Assembly (NCBI GenBank): GCA_029204225.1
Contig: CM055113.1
Span: 30,927,024-30,991,023 of the forward strand
Source of the DNA: Diphasiastrum complanatum
Lineage: Eukaryota > Streptophyta > Lycopodiopsida > Lycopodiales > Lycopodiaceae
DNA: 64,000 nt
Direction: 5' to 3'
Each line of letters starts with the position of its first letter. The stretch's first letter is position 1. Shown here in pieces: positions 59,720 through 64,000 of the stretch. A program made the translations under genes and the position numbers. A model generated the notes under the pieces. It saw only the letters and a list, made by a program, of their open reading frames with translations, was not told the origin of the DNA and searched no databases.

Positions 59720-60621
59720 TTCCATGCAAAGAATTTTAAAATGGGTATTAGTTGGCCTTATATTGAGAAATACAAGAACCGCAGCTGGGAGAGCAAAAAT
59801 AATTGAGAGGAGGACAAAAAACATAGCTAGGAGAGCAAAGGGTCATTGTGGACACACATAAAAAAGGTGGTCACTTCAAAAGGGCCGGTCCTCGCAAAAA
59901 TCACAATTTTCTCCTTAGTGTGGCTCATTGAGAATGATACCTAAGGATGCCTTTCCATGTTCATCCCCTCACTTGGGCAAACTGACGTGAGGCAACGCAC
60001 GGGTTGCTCAACGGGTGAGGGGGTTTGCAAGTTTTGGAGAAATTAGCTCATGGAGAGAATGGGTCACCTGTTTTCTCATGCAAAAATGATGTAGAGTGAT
60101 GCAAGTGGGGGTGAAGGAGATGAGATGGAAAGAGCTCCTAAATGAGTTTGAATGGTAGGCGAGGTGAAAGGCCAAAAATGCAAAGGACTCACTACGAAAT
60201 TTGTTCAAATTTTTCAACGTAATTTATTTGCTAATAACTATTTTAGTTCAAAAATTTCATTTCAAAGTTTCTTCCGAAGAAACCCATCAAAAATAACTTC
60301 GAGTGCAAGTTTCCCTTCTTCGCATATTTGCTATTTTTCTGGGGTGACGCAAAATTTTAAATACGCAATCCCATCTTACTGGCATGAGAGTTCACTCCCG
60401 TTGGATTTCTTTGTGACATTCAGATTTTGCCACGTTTTTGAAAGTGCATTTCTACAGATGGGATGCGTATGACGTGGCGAGAATCGAAGTGGTTGGGCGT
60501 ATACCGTGCAATTAAGCTCAAAACAGGAATCGCTGTATTTTTTATAGCATTGCTTTACGAATCTTTGTACCTTTTTCCTGCTTTTTTTGATGCGGTCGAT
60601 CGTCACCATCACGATCGCCTT

Positions 60622-60652
60622 CGCCATCGCCATCGCCATCGCCATCGCCACA
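60622..60652 (+). repeat. (CGCCAT)n hexanucleotide repeat, about 5 units
   Basis: Five near-perfect CGCCAT units lie about 275 bp upstream of the ATG3 start, probably in its promoter or 5' UTR. No protein product is implied. Confidence 0.8.
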
Positions 60653-60926
60653 ACTAACTTGTGCAATCATTTAGGTTTGGCTTTTTTGGCTTTCTGCCTT
60701 CCTCCCTGCCTCCCTGACGCTGGTTATACCTAAGGAAGCTTGTAGGATTTGGTTCGACATGATCGAAGTAGCCTTTAACGATCCTTGCGTGTGAATTCAT
60801 CCGATACAGAGGATATTCAAAACTCAATCCGTTCACAAATTTGTGAGAGACAGAAGCGATAGAGGGAGATTTGGTAAGGTTTTGGACCGCTGGTTAAGTT
60901 GCATCACAGATTGTTGTTGTGTGAAG

Positions 60927-63182
60927 ATGGCATTCACACAGAGGTTGCACGAAGCCTTCAAAGGAGCGGTGGAAAGGATGACCAGTCACCGCACAGTTTC
61001 GGCTTTCAAGGAAAAGGGAGTGCTCACTCCGGACGAATTTATACTGGCTGGCGACAATCTTGTATCCAAGTGTCCTACCTGGTCATGGTCTGTGTTCTTA
61101 GGAGGAGTTGTTTTATGATGGGATTTGTTTCATTTCCGCAATGCCTTCTCTACTAGCACGAAGTTTCGTTGTGATTGTTCATCGTTTTGGGAGGTTAATA
61201 GAGTCCTCTGTTATGTTCAAACCTTTTGATTACACAATGTCATAAAGACGTTCAGATTCAATGCGTAATTGATTGTGCGGGTTATTATATATTTGTGAAT
61301 TGGATGTTGAGAGCCGGCTGTAGAAGCATCACCTGCATTTTCTCCGTGCCACCCTAGAATCCGTTATTTAGGAGCATTCCACAAAATGCTCTTTGCTGCC
61401 TTTATTCTTTAGGGAATAAAATGAAAATATCGCTAGTTATTCTGGCTAGATGAAAATCATTGGAGATGAGTCCAAGAGCGATGTTTATGGATTGGGGAAT
61501 GCATTTTCTAGTGATGGATTGGTGAATGGTCACTACAAATTCCTTCCCAAGCATAGGGGACTGGCAAGACCTTTTTTATAGTGGCTGAATCTTTTTTTGG
61601 CCCACACTTTTTGATTTTTACAGGCTGTAATATCCTCCTCCAGCTTTATTAAATACTTTGTGCGGATAACATCCACAGAATCCGCCAAATCTGACTGCAG
61701 CCTGTAAATTCCTAAGAAATGTCAATCTTTGCATGATTCAATGCACTTGGGGAATGAACAATAGAATGTTCTAGTTTTTTAAGAGTGAATTGTACTCACA
61801 TGATAGCATTTCGGAACGTGAACGGAACGGCATTCCTGATTGGTTCTGAAACTTCAGCACGTTCCGGATCAGAATGTTCGTTTTTTTTTTTACATTCTCA
61901 TGGGGAGCTTGGAGATTAGATGTTGAGTGGAAAAAAACCATAACTATCAAATCCACACTCCATCGATTCCCACAAATCTGTCGTTCTCTGCACTTGATCA
62001 CAATCAAAATGCTATATAGAATGTAACCGACAACATACGTTGAGATGCAATTCTCTTAATTATTTCGGTGCAATTCTCTTAATTATTTCGGTGCGATAGA
62101 AGGTAATCAACAACATATGCTGGGATTTTCTCCACATTAACTTGATTTCTACTTAGAGATAAGGCACCGGTTGTGGCTAGTCAACAAGTACATGTCTTTG
62201 TCCATACTCTATATGTGCAATAAAGACTACACCAAACCGCGTATAATGTATACCGTGCAATAAAAATCATTTAAATACATCCAATACTAGTGTGCAACTG
62301 GAGCTGCTTGACAAACAAAGAAGTTAAGATCAAACTCAACAAACCCATGCATATGAAGTTTGAACTTTGAACATGTGTGAAACTGCAACAATTTTCATAA
62401 TGACTCTAGCCTTAGGCTTGTAGTGTATTATTGCACTAAAACAATTGGATAGCTTTTAGAAGCAGTCAACTTCCAATTTGTTTGTGAAAATTCTAGCAAA
62501 TCCTACTTACATATTCATTTGGTCCAACAATTTGTTACACAACACTGCGACATTTAGATGATCGAAAGATTTTTTTGTTGCGTTTCGGAACGTTGAGGTT
62601 TTGGAACGATGTTATAATGCAACTTAGATTCACACCATACCAAGTCGGTAGTCCAATGTCATCATTGTAGAAATTGTCAAGCTGATTAAATATGTCATGT
62701 TTTAAATTTGGCAAGTTGGTCCTTTAGTTGCAATAGTCTATGTTGGTTATTTTAGTGTTATGTGTTCATTGATGCATTGTTGACTTAGACAAGCTGTTTT
62801 TTCATAGGGAAGCTGGGGATCCAAACAAGAGGCGGCCTTACTTTCCTGCTAACAAACAATACCTTATTACTCGAAATGGTGAACTTTCCTTTCATGTCAA
62901 CACATAACCTATGCATTTCTTAAAAAGTTTTAAATTGAGAGATATCAAGGGAAGTTTTGCACCTTGCAATGCAACTTGTGAATCGGCATGAAAGATGAAC
63001 CAAATAAAGATCGAAGATCGAATGAGAAGCATAATTGACATTTTGAGAAAGTTGTGCATATGCAGTACCATGTCTACGTCGAGCAGCTTCTATTGAAGAA
63101 GAATATGAGGCTGTTGGTGGAGAGGTACTCCTTGATGATGAAGATGATGGGGGTTGGTTGGCTACACATGGGGCACTTTGTG
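60927..63182 (+). CDS. ATG3: ATG3, autophagy E2-like conjugating enzyme (exons 1-3, runs off window)
   Basis: ATG3 receives ATG8 from the E1 ATG7 and joins it to phosphatidylethanolamine on autophagosomal membranes. Exon 1, 60927-61087, encodes MAFTQRLHEAFKGAVERMTS through AGDNLVSKCPTW, the family N-terminal amphipathic helix and conserved start. Exon 2, 62808-62878, encodes EAGDPNKRRPYFPANKQYLI plus TRN. Exon 3, from 63066, encodes VPCLRRAASIEEEYEAVGGE and DDEDDGGWLATHG. Donors and acceptors (TG|GTCTG, CATAG|GG, AATG|GTGAAC, GCAG|TACC) keep phase and restore the conserved W and V codons. Intron 1 is 1720 bp. After LATHG the frame reads ALC; the likely donor is GTATAC at 63183, but this end is unsure. 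The catalytic HPC-containing exons lie beyond 64000 or were not found in 63183-64000. The start is fixed by the family N-terminus. Confidence 0.9.
62048..62093. repeat. 23-bp perfect tandem duplication in ATG3 intron 1
   Basis: CAATTCTCTTAATTATTTCG followed by GTG occurs twice head to tail (62048-62070 and 62071-62093). Otherwise intron 1 (61088-62807) shows no embedded gene. Confidence 0.9.
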
Positions 63183-64000
63183 GTATACTCTGTCCCATGG
63201 CATTGTAGTACCCTTTGACGAATCATGTACCTCAATTTTTTCTGATTTCTATGGCTAGTCTTGAGATAAATAATCTAAGTTTTTCTGACTGCGAGCATGT
63301 CTACAATGTTGCTTGGATGTATACTATGGATGTTTTTGCTATTTATTTTCTGTGATTTAATGCATATCTGTATCTAGTAACTAGCTTATTGATAATTTTG
63401 GTTTAACAAGCAAGTGAAGCTATGATGTGTTGATTATTATGTGTTTCATGTGATTGATCAGCAAAGGTAAGTTTTTCTTTCTTGGTGCTTAATGTCTCCA
63501 ATTGTTATGATAGGAGTGTAGTACATCTCTTTGTCAATGAAAGCTTTTAAGTCCAAATAAAAAAACTTAAAGTTAGGAATGGTAGGAATTGAGAACAGAT
63601 CAAAGTCTCCACAATTGGAAGACTAGTTTTTAACCAACAAACTGCCATTTTGGTATCACATACAACTCTTTAAAGGAGGTCCTTACAAATCTTGTGCTAG
63701 TAACTGATTTTCGTTATGATACAATTAATAATAACAAAATATTCAATACTTGCCAAGAGTGGTAATCAGTGCCGAAGATTGATATCCTACATGTTTTTTA
63801 AATAAAGTTGTTGATATTCAAATGTGGTTGGAAAAGACGAGTTTGGTCATTAATCTAGAAAAGCTGGAACCATATTGACTTTTAAAGCAAAAAGGGTATT
63901 TGAAGGATTGGGTATAGAGACATGGATCGAGGTAGGGTTGGTGTAACATGGTTGAATAGATAAAGTAACTAAAAATTGCTGTGTTACTTTGAAACATGCA

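Noticed and set aside
62920-63198. Minus-strand Ser-rich ORF of 92 aa
   Set aside because: It is the antisense of ATG3 exon 3, which has the conserved protein on the plus strand.

Overview
The window looks like nuclear DNA of a land plant. The one clear host gene (right end, + strand) is autophagy gene ATG3, with GT-AG introns. Most of the rest is LTR-retrotransposon debris with initiator-Met-tRNA primer sites (Ty1/copia) or a tRNA-Asp-like site (Ty3/gypsy), plus very long (CT)n/(GA)n tracts. The DUF7869-like and ParB-like mobile genes at the left end fit a non-flowering plant (bryophyte-like) better than an angiosperm, but the species is my guess. I recognise no tRNA, rRNA or CRISPR, and no bacterial-type operon.

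Layout. 0-6 kb: a divergent pair of decayed, intron-containing genes. A ParB-like-domain gene lies on the minus strand, and a Ser-rich ORF plus a DUF7869-type RNase H-fold gene lie on the plus strand. Between them are about 13 copies of a 17-bp palindrome, CCTATGCTNAGCATAGG, mostly about 41 bp apart, and a telomere-like patch. 6-9.5 kb: RBR ubiquitin-ligase pseudogene copy A (minus). 9.8-12.7 kb: remnants of other mobile-element-like genes. 12.7-18.3 kb: LTR, leader, gag and most of pol of one copia element; its missing RNase H end and 3' LTR lie inverted at 28.3-29.6 kb, with the same 5-bp target duplication (GATAA) at both outer ends. 18.3-29.6 kb, the inferred inverted block, holds a reverse-transcriptase scrap, a second copia gag, a third copia pol (minus) fused to RBR copy B, and an orphan ORF. 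29.6-36.5 kb: three more degenerate copia pieces, the last fused to RBR copy C (36.5-37.8 kb). 38.8-43 kb: microsatellites, a chromodomain-type Ty3/gypsy remnant and a strong 109-nt hairpin. 43-50 kb: no convincing genes; motif-rich spacers and a 2.2-kb compound (CT)n satellite. 50.3-57 kb: a Ty3/gypsy element with integrase, then a 2.5-kb extra ORF, then an LTR with PBS, facing a second inverted LTR. 58-59.5 kb: a copia relic. 60.9 kb to the end: first exons of ATG3, running off the window.

Apart from ATG3, no gene appears intact. The strongest unusual points are the ParB-like gene beside a phased palindrome array, the copia element split by an inversion, and several spacers that each reuse one short motif on both strands. 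Exon limits come from splice consensus plus frame continuity read by eye; family assignments come from remembered motifs, with no database search.
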